Assembly: GCF_000223985.1 (NCBI RefSeq)
Contig: NZ_AFWV01000007.1
Coordinates: 1-64,000 of the forward strand
DNA length: 64,000 bases
DNA from: Thiocapsa marina 5811
GTDB taxonomy: Bacteria; Pseudomonadota; Gammaproteobacteria; Chromatiales; Chromatiaceae
Direction of reading: 5' to 3'
Of the stretch, positions 35,095-45,534 are shown one piece after another. The position numbers and the translations under genes were made by a program. Within the stretch, counting starts at the first letter, position 1; every line of letters starts with the position of its first letter. The notes beneath the pieces were generated by a model. It was not told the origin of the DNA, made no database searches, and saw only the letters and a list, made by a program, of their open reading frames with translations.

Positions 35095-35357
35095 GGCGAA
35101 GCCTTTTGTGTTGGGTCTTCCCGTCTCGACGGGCGCGAGTCCGGGATACGGATGCGTGCGGCCCCGGGCGAGTGGATCTGCTCTCGGGGCGTGCGGTGTG
35201 ATTTGGGTTTGCGATCGGGGAGGGATGAGCCGAGAAGCAGTCGCTGTGATTGCTCGGCTATCCTCGACCGGTCCTCCAACGTTTCGACTCTGCTCGGTCC
35301 GTGCGGTTGCGGAGCTGCTGCCTCGGAAACGCGGTCATCCCTGCGGCGCGCTTCGGC

Positions 35358-35930
35358 TCACGTGGGTTCGCTCTCCCGCAAGGTTGCGATCAGCATGACC
35401 ACGACGCCGACACTGATGGCGCTGTCCGCGATGTTGAACGACGGCCAGGGATTGAAGACGGCGAGCGGGATAAAGGGAAGATAGACCTGAATGAAGTCGA
35501 CCACGTGACCGAGCAGGATTCGGTCGATCAGATTTCCGACAGCGCCGCCGATCAAGAGAGCCAGTCCGAACGCAAGGCTGCCGTCTCCGGATTTCAGGCG
35601 CAGCAGCCATACGGTCAGTGCGACCGTGATGCCGACGGCCACGAGGGCGAACAGCCAGCGCTGCCAGCCCCCGGCGTCGGCCAGAAGGCTGAAGGCGGCG
35701 CCGGTGTTGAACATCAGGGTTAGGTTGAGGTTCGGGACGAGCTCGATCACCTCGAACGGCTCGAGCAGGCCAAGTACCAACCACTTGGTGGCCTGGTCGA
35801 GCACCAGAACGGCGAGCGAGAGCCACAGCCAGTGTTTCATGATACCGCCGTTGGTACGCGAGCCGGTCGCAGAATCGGTCGCCGAGGCGGCCGGTGCGGC
35901 GCGCGTTGCAGACGCGTGCGCTTTAGGCAT
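35358..35930 (-). CDS. lspA: lipoprotein signal peptidase
   Basis: LspA is the inner-membrane aspartyl protease that cleaves signal peptides of diacylglyceryl-modified prolipoproteins. Four helices and both catalytic Asp segments are present: [20 protein letters not shown] and [17 protein letters not shown]. The frame from 35930 gives 190 residues with an Ala/Thr-rich N-terminal extension and overlaps the ileS stop by 8 bp. The ATG at 35840 gives the more typical 160 residues ([20 protein letters not shown]) and may be the true start. The position right after ileS is conserved in gammaproteobacteria. Confidence 0.92.
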   Translation of the reverse strand: MPKAHASATRAAPAASATDSATGSRTNGGIMKHWLWLSLAVLVLDQATKWLVLGLLEPFEVIELVPNLNLTLMFNTGAAFSLLADAGGWQRWLFALVAVGITVALTVWLLRLKSGDGSLAFGLALLIGGAVGNLIDRILLGHVVDFIQVYLPFIPLAVFNPWPSFNIADSAISVGVVVMLIATLRESEPT

Positions 35931-38754
35931 AGCGGCGGATCTCGCCGCTGCCTGCGACGTTTTCTACGCAGCGTCCGCAGAGCTCGGGGTGCTCCGCGTG
36001 AGTTCCCACGTCGGGCCGATGATGCCAGCAGCGCACGCATTTGGTGTGCTTGGACGGCCGCACCCGCACGGCGAGGCCCTTGAGATCCGTCTCGAGCGCA
36101 TCGGTCGGTTGCTCGCTCGAGGGATGCAGACGCACCTCGGAGGTGATGAGTGCGAAACGCAGCTCCTCCCCGAGGCGGCCGAGAACGGCATAGAGTGGCT
36201 CGGCACAATAGAGATCGAGCTCGGCATCCAGCGACGAGCCGATCAAGCCCGACTTGCGCGCGGTCTCCAACGCGGGTCCGACGGCGAGCCGGGTCGCGAT
36301 CACCTGATCCCAGAATGCCCGGTCCATGGGGTCGCCGTCGGCGAGCGGGAAGAGCCCCGCGTACCAGGTCTCCACGAAGACGGTCTCGGTGCGCTCGCCC
36401 GGCAAGTATTGCCAGATCTCCTCCGCGGTGAAGCTGAGGATCGGGGCGAGCCAACGGCTCATGGCCTCGGCGATGTGGTACATCGCCGTCTGGCAGGAGC
36501 GACGCGGCAGGCTGTCCGACTGCGTCGTGTACTGACGGTCCTTGATGACGTCGAGATAGAAGGAGCCCATGTCGACGACACAAAACTGCTGGACCTTCTG
36601 ATAGATGACGTGGAACTGGTAGTCGCGATAGGCATCGACGACCTCTTGCTGCAGCCGGAAGGCGCGATCCACGGCCCAGCGGTCGAGCTCGAGCATGGCC
36701 TCGGGTGCAACCCGGTCGGTCGCCGGATCGAAGCCGTCGAGGTTGGCGAGCAGGAAACGCGCGGTGTTGCGGATGCGTCGATAGGCATCGGCGGTGCGTT
36801 TGAGGATTTCGTCGCTGACGCCCATCTCGGCGCGGTAGTCGGTGGCCGCGACCCACAGGCGGATGATGTCCGCCCCCAGGGTCTTCATGACATCCTGAGG
36901 CTTGACCACGTTGCCCTTGGACTTGGACATCTTCTCGCCCTTGGCATCGACGGTGAAGCCGTGGGTGAGGACTTGACGGTAGGGCGCGCGGTCGTGCATG
37001 GCGACCGAGGTCATGAGCGAGCTCTGGAACCAGCCGCGGTGCTGATCGGAGCCTTCCAGATAGAGGTCGGCGGGTGCGCGCAGACCATCGCGATGCTCGA
37101 GCACGCAGGCGTGCGTCACACCCGAGTCGAACCAGACGTCGAGCGTGTCCTGGACCTTGTCGTATTCGGCGCCTTCGGAGTCGCCCAAGAGATCCGCCGG
37201 GTGCAGCGCGAACCAGGCCTCGATGCCCTGCTGCTCGACCCGACCGGCAACCTCCTCGATCAGCTCGGCGGTGCGTGGATGCAACTCGCCCGTGGCTTTA
37301 TGGACGAAGAGCGTGATCGGCACGCCCCAGGTGCGCTGGCGCGAGATGCACCAGTCGGGCCGGCCCTGGACCATGCCCTCGATCCGGCTCTGACCCCAAT
37401 CGGGCATCCAGCTCACATGGCCGATCTCGCGCAAGGCGGCCTTGCGCAGACCCTGCTTCTCCATCCCGATGAACCATTGGGGCGTGGCGCGGAAGATGAT
37501 CGGGGTCTTGTGACGCCAGCAATGCGGATAGCTGTGGGTGAAGCGGGTCTCCAGCAACAGCGCGCCCTTGGCCTTGAGCGTCTCGACGACATGCTCGTTG
37601 GCTTTGAAGACGTTCTCGCCCGCGAAGAGCGGCGTGTCGGGCAGGAAACGCCCGTCGCCGCCGACCGGGTTGTGGACCGGCAGGTGATAGCGCTGACCGA
37701 CGATGTAGTCCTCCAGACCATGGCCGGGCGCGGTATGAACGGCCCCGGTGCCGGCATCGAGCGTCACATGCTCGCCGACGATCACGGGCACCTCGCGGTC
37801 GTAGAAGGGGTGTTTGAGCTTGAGTCCCTCGAAGTCGATCCCGCGACCGTAGCCCATCACCCGATACTGCTCGATGCCCCAGCGGTCCATGGTGTCTTTG
37901 AGCAGCCCCTCGGCGACGATCAGGCGCTCATGGCCCTGCGCGGACGCGACCTCGACGACCACGTATTCAAGCTCGGCGTTCAGGGCCACCGCCTGATTGG
38001 CCGGGAGCGTCCAAGGCGTCGTGGTCCAGATCACGATCGAGGCCGGACCCTCGCCGCAGCCGTTGGGCGTGCCGTGACAGCGGGCCTCGAGCGTCTCCGG
38101 CTCGACGACCGGGAAGCGCACGTCGATGGCGATCGATTGCTTGTCGGCATACTCGACCTCGGCCTCGGCCAAGGCGGAGCCGCAGTCGATGCACCAGTGC
38201 ACCGGCTTGAACCCCTTCTGCACATGACCGTTGGCGATGATGCGCCCGAGCGAGCGGATGATCTCGGCCTCGAAGCCGAAGTCCATCGTGAGATAGGGGT
38301 TCTCCCAGTCGCCGAAGACGCCGAGACGTTTGAAGTCGGTGCGTTGGCCGTCGACCTGCTTGGCGGCATAGTCGCGACAGGCGACGCGAAACTCGGCAGC
38401 GCTGATCTTGTGCCCCGGTTTGCCCTTCTTCTTCTCGACCTGCAGCTCGATCGGCAGGCCGTGACAGTCCCAGCCCGGCACATAGGGCGCGTCGAAGCCG
38501 TCGAGCGTGCGCGCCTTCACGATGATGTCCTTGAGGACCTTGTTGACCGCATGACCGATGTGGATCTCGCCGTTGGCGTAGGGCGGGCCGTCGTGCAGGA
38601 TGAAGGCCGGAGCCCCTGCGCGGGCTTGGCGGATCAGGGCGTAGAGCGCCATCGACTCCCAGCGCTCGAGCATCGCGGGCTCGCGTTGGGCGAGGTTCGC
38701 CTTCATCGGAAAGCCCGTGTTCGGGAGATTCAGGGTGTCTTTGTAATCGGTCAC
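35923..38754 (-). CDS. ileS: isoleucyl-tRNA synthetase
   Basis: A 943-residue class I synthetase that charges tRNA-Ile. The HIGH motif is in [11 protein letters not shown], the KMSKS motif in [11 protein letters not shown], the editing domain has [17 protein letters not shown], and the C-terminal zinc site is [21 protein letters not shown]. The GTG at 38754 is chosen because it gives [17 protein letters not shown], matching the family N-terminus; a TTG at 38820 would add 22 unmatched residues. The order ribF-ileS-lspA on one strand is classical, and the ileS stop overlaps the longer lspA frame. Confidence 0.97.
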   Translation of the reverse strand: MTDYKDTLNLPNTGFPMKANLAQREPAMLERWESMALYALIRQARAGAPAFILHDGPPYANGEIHIGHAVNKVLKDIIVKARTLDGFDAPYVPGWDCHGLPIELQVEKKKGKPGHKISAAEFRVACRDYAAKQVDGQRTDFKRLGVFGDWENPYLTMDFGFEAEIIRSLGRIIANGHVQKGFKPVHWCIDCGSALAEAEVEYADKQSIAIDVRFPVVEPETLEARCHGTPNGCGEGPASIVIWTTTPWTLPANQAVALNAELEYVVVEVASAQGHERLIVAEGLLKDTMDRWGIEQYRVMGYGRGIDFEGLKLKHPFYDREVPVIVGEHVTLDAGTGAVHTAPGHGLEDYIVGQRYHLPVHNPVGGDGRFLPDTPLFAGENVFKANEHVVETLKAKGALLLETRFTHSYPHCWRHKTPIIFRATPQWFIGMEKQGLRKAALREIGHVSWMPDWGQSRIEGMVQGRPDWCISRQRTWGVPITLFVHKATGELHPRTAELIEEVAGRVEQQGIEAWFALHPADLLGDSEGAEYDKVQDTLDVWFDSGVTHACVLEHRDGLRAPADLYLEGSDQHRGWFQSSLMTSVAMHDRAPYRQVLTHGFTVDAKGEKMSKSKGNVVKPQDVMKTLGADIIRLWVAATDYRAEMGVSDEILKRTADAYRRIRNTARFLLANLDGFDPATDRVAPEAMLELDRWAVDRAFRLQQEVVDAYRDYQFHVIYQKVQQFCVVDMGSFYLDVIKDRQYTTQSDSLPRRSCQTAMYHIAEAMSRWLAPILSFTAEEIWQYLPGERTETVFVETWYAGLFPLADGDPMDRAFWDQVIATRLAVGPALETARKSGLIGSSLDAELDLYCAEPLYAVLGRLGEELRFALITSEVRLHPSSEQPTDALETDLKGLAVRVRPSKHTKCVRCWHHRPDVGTHAEHPELCGRCVENVAGSGEIRRYA

Positions 38755-38897
38755 GTGGCTTGGTCTCGGTGCGTCGGAAGGGGTCGCGTCGGATACTCCG
38801 ACGGGTTCCGGGGCGGACAAAGGACGATTGTGGCTTGCTCGGCCGCGCGAGGCAAAGGTGATCGCGTCCGGGTCCGAACCCCGAGCCCCGAGCCGAC

Positions 38898-39902
38898 TCA
38901 GGGCCCGAGGCCGGCTACCGGGGGCAGGGGGCGATTGTCGGGGTCATGCGGCCCGGTTGTTTGGAGATACTCGCGTGCGACCCGTGCGTCGACCTGGATC
39001 TGCTCCTTGAGCGCATCGAATGACTCGAAGCGCTGCTCGTCGCGCAGCTTCAGACGGAATTCGACCCCCAAGTGATGTCCGTAGATCTCGCGATCGAAGT
39101 CGAAGAGATGGACCTCGAGGCGATAGTCCTTTCCGTTGACGGTTGGCCGTGTGCCGACATTGGCGACGGCCGGGAGCGGGGTCGGGCCGAGACCGGACAC
39201 CGTGACGGCGTAAACGCCCCGCACCGGGCTGAAACGGCGGTGCAGGTCGATGTTCGCAGTCGGAAAGCCGATGCTGCGACCGCGTTTGGCGCCGTGGGAA
39301 ACCCGGCCCTGCATGCGGTAGGGGCGCCCGAGCAGGTGACGGGCCTGCTCGAGATCGCCGCGCCCGAGCGCCTCGCGCACCCGGGTGCTGCTGATCCGCT
39401 CGGTGCCGTGCGTGATGGTGTGCAGATCCTCGACCTCGAACCCGCTGTCGTCCTTCCGGCCGGCCTGGCCCATCGCGTGCAGCAGGGCATAGTCCCCTTC
39501 GCGACCTCGGCCGAAGCGGAAGTCGTCGCCGACCAAGAGATACCGTACGCCGAGTCCGTCGAGCAGGAGCCGTTGCACGAAGTCGCGTGCACCCATTCCG
39601 GCGAGCTTCGTGTTGAACTCGAGGAGCATCACCCGCTCGATGCCGCAGTCCTGGATCGCCGCCAGCTTCTCGCGTAACCGCGTGAGCCGCGCGGGGGCAG
39701 ACTCGGGTGCGAAGAACTCCATCGGTTGCGGCTCGAAGGTGATGACCGTCGCCGGCAGACCGAGCTCGCGTCCGCGCGCCAACAGGCGCTGGAAGACGGT
39801 TCGATGTCCCAAATGAACACCGTCGAAGTTGCCGATGGTCGCAACGCAACCTCGGTCGGTCGGGCGCAGGTTGTGTAAGCCTCGGATCAGCCGCATTGCC
39901 AT
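38898..39902 (-). CDS. ribF: bifunctional riboflavin kinase/FAD synthetase
   Basis: A 334-residue bifunctional enzyme that makes FMN and FAD. The N-terminal adenylyltransferase has [11 protein letters not shown] (about residues 23-33) and [10 protein letters not shown]. The C-terminal kinase has GFPTANIDL and GVYAV, with [14 protein letters not shown]. The ATG at 39902 is used because GAGGCAG lies at good spacing; the ATG six bases later is an alternative. It lies 143 bp upstream of ileS and 189 bp downstream of murJ, all on the minus strand, the usual gammaproteobacterial order. Confidence 0.96.
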   Translation of the reverse strand: MAMRLIRGLHNLRPTDRGCVATIGNFDGVHLGHRTVFQRLLARGRELGLPATVITFEPQPMEFFAPESAPARLTRLREKLAAIQDCGIERVMLLEFNTKLAGMGARDFVQRLLLDGLGVRYLLVGDDFRFGRGREGDYALLHAMGQAGRKDDSGFEVEDLHTITHGTERISSTRVREALGRGDLEQARHLLGRPYRMQGRVSHGAKRGRSIGFPTANIDLHRRFSPVRGVYAVTVSGLGPTPLPAVANVGTRPTVNGKDYRLEVHLFDFDREIYGHHLGVEFRLKLRDEQRFESFDALKEQIQVDARVAREYLQTTGPHDPDNRPLPPVAGLGP

Positions 39903-40091
39903 CTGCCTCGGGAAACCGGAACGCCAGTATACGCGAGCACCGGAAGGCCTCGAACCATCCCCGACGTTTGACGCTCGCACAAGATGTCTCGACGACATCC
40001 GTCCGACGCTCGCCGACGTCGAGCGCCGCTGCTTGATCCGGATTCGGGTCAAGGCGAAACCCGCTCGAATCTTGCCGGAAGCGGCTTGGCC

Positions 40092-41627
40092 TTATTCCCG
40101 CCCCATGAAGTGCCGTGGGCGGATGCCCATCGCCAGCAGAGCCGTCGCATAGACGGCCCCGCCGATCAGAATCCACATCAGCAGACGCCAGATCCGTTCA
40201 CCCGGACCCATGGCGATCCAGTCCGCGGTCACGCCGACCCCCAGATAAATGACGATGCCCATCGCCAGATTGGCGATCAGCGCCTTGATCATCAGCGGGA
40301 TCCATGTGCGCTTCGGTCGAAAGATGCGGTCCCTGAGTAGGCCGCGCAGCAGCAAGCCGGCGTTTGTGATGGCCGCGATCGTCGTGGCCGCCGCAAGCCC
40401 GGCATGTCCGAAGGGAAACATCAGGATCAGGTTGAAGGTCATGTTGGTCACGAGCGCGATCACCGCGATACGCACCGGCGTCTTCATGTCCTGACGGGCA
40501 TAGTAGCCGGGCGCCAATACCTTGATCCCCATGAATGCGACCAGTCCGAGCGCGTAGGCCATCAGACTGAGTCTGGCCTTCTCCACGTCGTTCGCGCCGA
40601 ACTCGCCCGAGTAGAAGAGGGTCGCGATCATGGGCCCGGCCAGGAGCAGGAGGCCGACGGCACAAGGCACGCCCAGCAACAGGACCCAACGCAGCGCCCA
40701 ATCCATGGTGAACGAAAAGGCCACCGGATCGTCCGCGGCATGACGCTGCGACAGGCGCGGCAGGATCACGGTTGCGAGCGCCACGGCGAGGATGCCCAAC
40801 GGGAACTCCATCAGCCGGTCGGAGTAATAGAGCCAGGAGATGCTCCCGGTGACCAGAAAGGAGGCGAGCAGGGTATCGAGCAGCAGGCTGATCTGTCCGA
40901 CTGAGACCCCGAACAGTGCCGGCACCATCAGCTTGACCGTCTTGCGCACGCCCGGATCCGTGGTTGCCAGGCGCGGGCGCGGCAGCAGCTTGAGCTGACG
41001 CAGGAAGGGGATCTGAAAGAGCAGCTGCGCGATCCCGGCGATGAAGACACCCCAGGCCAGCGCGACGATCGGGCGGTCCATCAGCGGTGCGAGATAGACC
41101 GCGCAAAGGATCAGCGAGATGTTGAGCAGGACCGGGGTGAAGGCCGGGATGCCGAAGCGCTCGTAGGTGTTCAGGATGCCGCCCGCAAAGGCGGTCAGCG
41201 AGATAAACAGGAGATACGGAAAGGTCAGTCGAAGCATCTCGGTGGCCAGAGCCAACTGCTCCGGCTCGTTCACGAAGCCCGGGGCGAAGACCAGGATCAG
41301 CAACGGCGCACCGAGCACGCCGAGCACGGTCACCAGCAGCAGAACGGCGCCGAGTGTGCCGGCGACCGCATCGACATACGCCTTGAGCGCCTCGAACCCG
41401 CGCTTCTCCTTGTATTCGTTCAGGACCGGGACGAAGGCCATGGAGAAGGCGCCTTCGGCAAACAGCCGACGCATGAAGTTGGGGATCTTGAAGGCGACGA
41501 AGAAGGCGTCCGTTCCGGCGTCGGCGCCAAAGATCCGGGCGATCACCAGATCGCGTACGAAGCCGAGGACCCGCGAGAGAAAGGTGTTGCTACCGACCTT
41601 GGCGATCGAGGCGGCGAGTGAGGCCAC
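40092..41627 (-). CDS. murJ: lipid II flippase MurJ
   Basis: A 511-residue membrane protein with about 14 helices, a MOP-superfamily flippase for lipid II in peptidoglycan synthesis. Family marks are [19 protein letters not shown], the charged [20 protein letters not shown] and [20 protein letters not shown]. The start is a GTG at 41627 giving [17 protein letters not shown]. It is divergent from rpsT with a 316-bp shared upstream region, as in many gammaproteobacteria. Confidence 0.96.
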   Translation of the reverse strand: MASLAASIAKVGSNTFLSRVLGFVRDLVIARIFGADAGTDAFFVAFKIPNFMRRLFAEGAFSMAFVPVLNEYKEKRGFEALKAYVDAVAGTLGAVLLLVTVLGVLGAPLLILVFAPGFVNEPEQLALATEMLRLTFPYLLFISLTAFAGGILNTYERFGIPAFTPVLLNISLILCAVYLAPLMDRPIVALAWGVFIAGIAQLLFQIPFLRQLKLLPRPRLATTDPGVRKTVKLMVPALFGVSVGQISLLLDTLLASFLVTGSISWLYYSDRLMEFPLGILAVALATVILPRLSQRHAADDPVAFSFTMDWALRWVLLLGVPCAVGLLLLAGPMIATLFYSGEFGANDVEKARLSLMAYALGLVAFMGIKVLAPGYYARQDMKTPVRIAVIALVTNMTFNLILMFPFGHAGLAAATTIAAITNAGLLLRGLLRDRIFRPKRTWIPLMIKALIANLAMGIVIYLGVGVTADWIAMGPGERIWRLLMWILIGGAVYATALLAMGIRPRHFMGRE

Positions 41628-41943
41628 GGCTGATGAGACTCCGCAAAAAGCGCGGATTATAAGGGTGTCCGGGGGCGGCGGCGATCGATCGGATTCGCCG
41701 AAGCCCGCCGTTCAAATCGGTTCGGGCGGGACCAATGCGCCGCTCGAATGTCGAGGTGCGGCGTGCAAGCGCGGGTTGGGCGGCTCGCCGGAGAGGCGCA
41801 GCGCGGCGTTGTCGAGCAAGTTCAGCGCTTTGACCTTCGTGCGCATAGGCACGCACGCATTGACAGGACCCGAGGCCATATGGATACTACGCGGTCTTTA
41901 CTCGAATGACAGCTCCACAGCGCCGGATTTTCAGGAGACCCCT
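41628..41943. other. divergent promoter region between murJ and rpsT
   Basis: No gene. It should hold the promoters of murJ (minus) and rpsT (plus). The last stretch has a strong ribosome binding site AGGAG at 41933 for rpsT. No palindromic repeat is present. Confidence 0.5.
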
Positions 41944-42207
41944 TTGGCCAACTCAGCACAAGCCCGCAAGCGCGCCCGTCAGGCGGAGAACCGTCGTCAG
42001 CAGAACGCCTCGCAGCGAAGCACCCTGCGCACCTTCATGAAGAAGGTCATCAACGCTATCCAGGCCGGCGACAAAGAAGCGGCCGTTCAAGCCTTCAAGG
42101 ATGCTGTCCCGCGTATCGATCGGGCCGCGCGCAAGGGTCTGATCCATGCCAACAAGGCAGCTCGCCACAAGAGCCGGATGAACGCCCACATCAAGGGCAT
42201 GGTTTAG
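41944..42207 (+). CDS. rpsT: 30S ribosomal protein S20
   Basis: An 87-residue basic protein of the small subunit, with the family pattern [35 protein letters not shown] and [20 protein letters not shown]. The start is a TTG at 41944 preceded by AGGAG at 7-8 bases; S20 in E. coli also uses a non-AUG codon linked to autoregulation. A strong Rho-independent terminator follows at 42242. Confidence 0.97.
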   Translation: MANSAQARKRARQAENRRQQNASQRSTLRTFMKKVINAIQAGDKEAAVQAFKDAVPRIDRAARKGLIHANKAARHKSRMNAHIKGMV

Positions 42208-42241
42208 TCGCTGTTCGGCACCGATCTCCGGCGCACGGAAG

Positions 42242-42268
42242 AACCGGCCTTCGAGGCCGGTTTTTTTA
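42242..42268 (+). terminator. Rho-independent terminator of rpsT
   Basis: Stem ACCGGCCT/AGGCCGGT with a UCGA-type loop, followed by seven T residues, 35 bp after the rpsT stop. Confidence 0.93.
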
Positions 42269-42556
42269 TGCCTTCGCGGGCGAGACTCTAAAGAGCGCTG
42301 CGAGCTATCGGCGGCGAGCGTCCAGGGTCTCGGAAGCCGATAACGGATCCTAAATCCCGATTGTAAAACCGCAAAGGCGCACGGGACGCAAAAGAAGACA
42401 GGAGGATGGGATACGAACGACGTTCGCCTTTCGGGTGAATAGCGTCACTGAAGCAAGGCATTGATCGCCTTTACGCTCTTTGCGGTTCAGCCGCTCTTTT
42501 TTTAGGCCGAACGCCGAGGCCGAGGGTCCCGGAGATGGGCAGATGCCGCCGTCGGC
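42269..42556. other. intergenic region between rpsT and lgt
   Basis: No gene. The convergent gap holds an inverted repeat AACCGCAAAG (42367-42376) / CTTTGCGGTT (42478-42487) about 100 bp apart, each followed or preceded by further GCAAAGGCG-like sequence. A T-run follows at 42494. It may be a small non-autonomous element or a bidirectional terminator region. Confidence 0.4.
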
Positions 42557-43390
42557 CTACGACGAGCGGCGTGCACGTGCGTAGGCGAGCGCGAGCAACA
42601 GCGCGCCGAACAGGATCATGGGCGTCGAGAGCAGCTGACCCATCGTCAGCCAGCCGAATGCGAGATAGCCGATATGCGCATCCGGCACGCGTACGAATTC
42701 AACGGCGAATCGCGAGAGGCCGTAGCCGAGCAGGAAGAGCCCCGAGACGGCCATCATCGGGCGCGGTTTGCTGGAAAAGATCCAGAGGACAATGAAGAGG
42801 GCAAGGCCCTCGAGCGCGGCCTGATAGAGCTGCGAGGCATGCACCGGGATGCTCCAGTGCGTCCCTTGGGGGAGATCCGCGCATTGCGCCGGAAATTCCA
42901 GACAGGGCAGGCGCATCCCCCAGGGGAGATCGGTCCGGTGGCCCCAGAGCTCGCCGTTGATGAAGTTACCGATTCGCCCCGCGAAGAGCCCCAAAGGGAC
43001 GAGCGGGGCGAGGAAATCGCCGACCTGAAAAAACCGCATGCGATGGCGGCGCGCGAACAAGTAGATCGCGATCAGCACCCCGACCAGCCCGCCGTGGAAG
43101 GCCATTCCGCCCTCCCAGACCTTGAGGATGTTCAGCGGGTTCGCGGCCAGTTGGTCGAACCCGTAGAAGAGCATGTAGCCGAGCCGCCCGCCGACGATCG
43201 TGCCGATGACGCCGTAGAAGATGAGGTCGTCGACCATCTCGACCGTCCAGCCCGAGCCGGGCCGGCCTGCTCGCCAGCGCCCCAACATCCAGGCGGCAGC
43301 GAATCCGACGAGATACATGAGCCCGTACCAATGGATCCGTAGGGGTCCAAGGCCGAGTGCGACGGGGTCGATATCGGGATAGGTCAGCAT
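42557..43390 (-). CDS. lgt: prolipoprotein diacylglyceryl transferase
   Basis: A 277-residue inner-membrane enzyme with seven helices that transfers diacylglycerol from phosphatidylglycerol to prolipoprotein Cys. The family signature [20 protein letters not shown] is present, and the catalytic His-containing [12 protein letters not shown] and RIHWYGLMY segments are seen. Length is normal. Together with lspA 7 kb away it supplies lipoprotein maturation. It is transcribed toward rpsT. Confidence 0.96.
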   Translation of the reverse strand: MLTYPDIDPVALGLGPLRIHWYGLMYLVGFAAAWMLGRWRAGRPGSGWTVEMVDDLIFYGVIGTIVGGRLGYMLFYGFDQLAANPLNILKVWEGGMAFHGGLVGVLIAIYLFARRHRMRFFQVGDFLAPLVPLGLFAGRIGNFINGELWGHRTDLPWGMRLPCLEFPAQCADLPQGTHWSIPVHASQLYQAALEGLALFIVLWIFSSKPRPMMAVSGLFLLGYGLSRFAVEFVRVPDAHIGYLAFGWLTMGQLLSTPMILFGALLLALAYARARRSS

Positions 43391-43885
43391 GGCGGCGGCT
43401 AGTATACAGCGTGGCCGCGAGTTTCAAGATGTCGGTTTCAAGGCAGGGTTCGGAACCTGTTGTTTCGGGCAGTGTCCGGTCGCAAATGTCCGGGACTCAT
43501 CCACCCGGCGCAGTCGGCAGCGGGTCACGCTCGCGCTCAATCCATCCGCGTTCGCCGTGTCGTTGCCTTGCTCTCTTCGTTGTCGCGAATCCAACGTGTC
43601 ACTGTCGCAGCGGGTCGTGATGATCGGTAAGCCATTGAAAAGTTGTCGGCGATAATTGGCCTGTTGTTTGCTGGTAAAATAAGCAGCGCGACAGCAACCC
43701 GGATTCGTCTCATGGCACCGATTCACGCATCGAAATCGATCACGCGAACAGATGCAGTCCCCGGCTCACACACTGCGAGCGTGGATGTCTTCGTGGCCCG
43801 AGGCGATGCCCGCGGGCTCGCCGAAGTCCCCCACGGCCGCTTCGGCCGGCAGACCGTCGGCGCCGGACTCGGGTCGAGCTGAGCC
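43391..43885. other. gene-poor region upstream of lgt
   Basis: I see no supported gene. Short open frames here (for example from 43643) have no recognisable domain and look like chance. The sequence between about 43600 and 43700 is less GC-rich than its surroundings, which may mark promoters for lgt and for the following small genes. Confidence 0.4.
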
Positions 43886-44113
43886 ATGGCCCGATTCGAA
43901 CCCTGCCACGGCAAGAACGCCTGCCGCGATACCGGCGAGCGCTGTCTAACCTGCGGCCGAGAGTCGAGCGAGATCGCCCGACTGCGGGCATCCATCGACG
44001 CGCTGGCCAATCTCGCGATGGACTATGGCTACGACAACAGCGAAGAGTTCGCCACCTACGTTGCGCGCAAGCTGTTCAAGACCATCGCCCATCGCCGCGA
44101 AGAGCTGCCATGA
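43886..44113 (+). CDS. small cysteine-bearing protein, function unknown
   Basis: A 75-residue protein with three Cys near the N-terminus (PCHGKNACRD, ERCLTCGRESSEI), a pattern reminiscent of DUF1289-like small proteins where Cys residues may bind metal. A helical remainder follows (EIARLRASIDALANLAMDYG, EFATYVARKLFKTIAHR). I do not know its function. The stop overlaps the start of the next small frame, a hemerythrin-like remnant. This suggests a former two-gene unit of a Cys-protein and a hemerythrin. Confidence 0.6.
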   Translation: MARFEPCHGKNACRDTGERCLTCGRESSEIARLRASIDALANLAMDYGYDNSEEFATYVARKLFKTIAHRREELP

Positions 44114-44274
44114 GCGGACTCCCGATCGATCTCGACGACCCCCGCTTCCGCCTGGGCGCGCAGGAGATGGATAGCGTTCATCGCGAGCTTACCGACTTGG
44201 GTTGGTTCACGGTCCATGCCGAGACCATGGGCAGAGATCTAGCTGCACCTCTGAAAGCGAACCCGGGTTCCTGA
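44110..44274 (+). pseudogene. hemerythrin-like remnant, internally deleted
   Basis: A 54-residue frame starting inside the stop of the preceding gene (ATGA). PRFRLGAQEMDSVHRELTDL resembles the first helix of bacteriohemerythrin, with a conserved His. The frame then jumps directly to GWFTVHAETMGRDLAAPLK, which resembles the C-terminal helix of the same family. The central helices with the remaining iron ligands are missing, but the frame and start are preserved. It cannot fold as a four-helix hemerythrin. Confidence 0.5.
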
Positions 44275-44277
44275 TCG

Positions 44278-44673
44278 GTGAACACCACGCCAGCCCAGGG
44301 CCCTTCAGCGTTCGACAAACGCAAACTGCTGATTTGCGAGAGCGCCGAGTTGGCGGATCGTCAACATCGAATCATCTCTCTGCTGTTCAAGAACGAGCGC
44401 CAGAGCGCGATCGTGCTTCGACACGGCGGCCAGATCTTCGCCTATTTGAATCAATGCGTGCACATGGTGCGGCGTCTGGACTGCATGCACGACGCGGTCT
44501 TCGATGCCGAGCAAAAGCACCTGCGCTGCTCCATGCACGGCATCGTCTACGACCCGACCACGGGTGAATCCTTGAGTGTCTTGTGCTCGGGCGAGCGACT
44601 TGAAGCGTTGCGCTCCGCCGAAATCGACGGTCGGGTCTACATCGTCGACAAACGCGTGACGGGCCTGATCTAA
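44278..44673 (+). CDS. Rieske-type [2Fe-2S] ferredoxin-like protein
   Basis: A 131-residue soluble protein with a Rieske-type fold. The cluster ligands appear as CVH (in YLNQCVHMVRRLDC) and CSMH (in HLRCSMHGIVYDPTTG). The second box is canonical. The first lacks the usual PHxG context and carries an extra Cys five residues on. It probably transfers electrons to an oxygenase or reductase, or senses redox state. The GTG at 44278 lies only three bases after the preceding stop. It is followed by grxD and a bolA-like gene, both tied to Fe-S traffic, which fits an iron-sulfur role. Confidence 0.82.
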   Translation: MNTTPAQGPSAFDKRKLLICESAELADRQHRIISLLFKNERQSAIVLRHGGQIFAYLNQCVHMVRRLDCMHDAVFDAEQKHLRCSMHGIVYDPTTGESLSVLCSGERLEALRSAEIDGRVYIVDKRVTGLI

Positions 44674-44742
44674 CCCCGGCGATTCTCGATCTCCCCGGCG
44701 ACTGAATGCGCCGGACAGACAACCGTCCTCCCTCAGCGAGCA

Positions 44743-45063
44743 ATGCCCATGAAAACCACCGACAAGATCCGTCAACAACTTGAGGACAACCCGATCGTCC
44801 TATACATGAAGGGCACGCCGCGCGAGCCGCGCTGCGGGTTTTCAGCCAAGGCAGCGAGCGTGCTGCAATCCACCGGGGTCGAGTTCGCCTACGTCGATGT
44901 CTTGGCCGCGCCGGCGTTCATGCAGGCGCTGCCCGAGGTCTCGGATTTTCCCACCTTCCCGCAACTCTTCATCAAGGGCGAGGTCATCGGCGGCAGCGAC
45001 ATCATCGAGGCCATGCTCGCGAGCGGCGAGCTGTTGCCGATGCTGAAAGACGCGGCCGCTTAA
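44743..45063 (+). CDS. grxD: monothiol glutaredoxin (Grx4/GrxD)
   Basis: A 106-residue CGFS-type glutaredoxin that binds and delivers [2Fe-2S] clusters with glutathione and BolA partners. The active motif is CGFS in PREPRCGFSAKAASVL; the glutathione-binding FPTFPQLFIKGEVIGGSDII is intact. An ATG six bases downstream is an alternative start. The bolA-like gene begins 20 bp after the stop, the well-known Grx4-BolA functional pair. Confidence 0.95.
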   Translation: MPMKTTDKIRQQLEDNPIVLYMKGTPREPRCGFSAKAASVLQSTGVEFAYVDVLAAPAFMQALPEVSDFPTFPQLFIKGEVIGGSDIIEAMLASGELLPMLKDAAA

Positions 45064-45083
45064 TACGAGACCGAGGATCGCAC

Positions 45084-45344
45084 ATGCACCAAGACGAGAT
45101 CATCACGCGCGTTCGGGCCGAACACCCGGACGCGGTCATCGACATTGCCGGGGCCGACTGCAACTTCGAGATCCACATCGTGAGCGAAGGCTTCGCCGGC
45201 CAAGGTCTGCTCCAACGCCAAAAAGGCGTCTTGGGCCTGTTCAAGGACGAGTTGAAGTCCGGTGTCCTGCACGCCTTGACGATCAAGGCCAAAACACCGC
45301 AAGAGAAGGCCGCGGAGTCCCCTGAGGCGATGCCCGACCGCTAG
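45084..45344 (+). CDS. BolA/IbaG family protein
   Basis: An 86-residue BolA-type protein with the KH-like fold. It has the conserved DCNFEIHIVSEGFAGQGLLQ, RQKGVLGLFKDELKSGVLHA and the LTIKAKTP C-terminal strand. It forms Fe-S bridged heterodimers with monothiol glutaredoxin (known), and its gene lies 20 bp after grxD. IbaG (YrbA) is the nearest subgroup judged by length. It ends the short Rieske-grxD-bolA run; a paired palindrome follows at 45409. Confidence 0.9.
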   Translation: MHQDEIITRVRAEHPDAVIDIAGADCNFEIHIVSEGFAGQGLLQRQKGVLGLFKDELKSGVLHALTIKAKTPQEKAAESPEAMPDR

Positions 45345-45408
45345 CGATCCGTGCGGCACGCGCCTCGTCGTAGGCGCTCCGGCGCGAGTCCATCGGCGGG
45401 CCAGTGAT

Positions 45409-45489
45409 GTAGGGTGCGGTGAGGAACGAACCGCACCGATTTCGGGTCAACTCGTGGCACGGTGCGGTTCGTTCCTCACCGCACCCTAC
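45409..45489. repeat. paired palindrome, CCGCACC type, perfect inverted pair
   Basis: A 29-bp unit (45409-45437) and its exact reverse complement (45461-45489) are 23 bp apart. Each unit is itself a hairpin with stem GGTGCGG/CCGCACC and loop TGAGGAACGAA. The outer ends read GTAGGG and CCCTAC, as in the other families. Confidence 0.95.
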
Positions 45490-45534
45490 GTGTCTGAAAT
45501 CTCATCGGAGATAGATCGGGGTACACTCCCGGGC

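Noticed and set aside
35626-39075. Open frame of more than 1100 codons opposite ileS and ribF
   Set aside because: It is a shadow of high-GC coding on the other strand, has no domain and conflicts with two well-supported genes.
42367-42487. AACCGCAAAG inverted repeat as an insertion sequence
   Set aside because: Only about 120 bp, with no coding sequence and no target duplication seen. Kept only as a note on the intergenic region.
43643-43882. 79-codon open frame as a gene
   Set aside because: No ribosome site, no domain and no conservation cue; a different composition from the supported neighbours.
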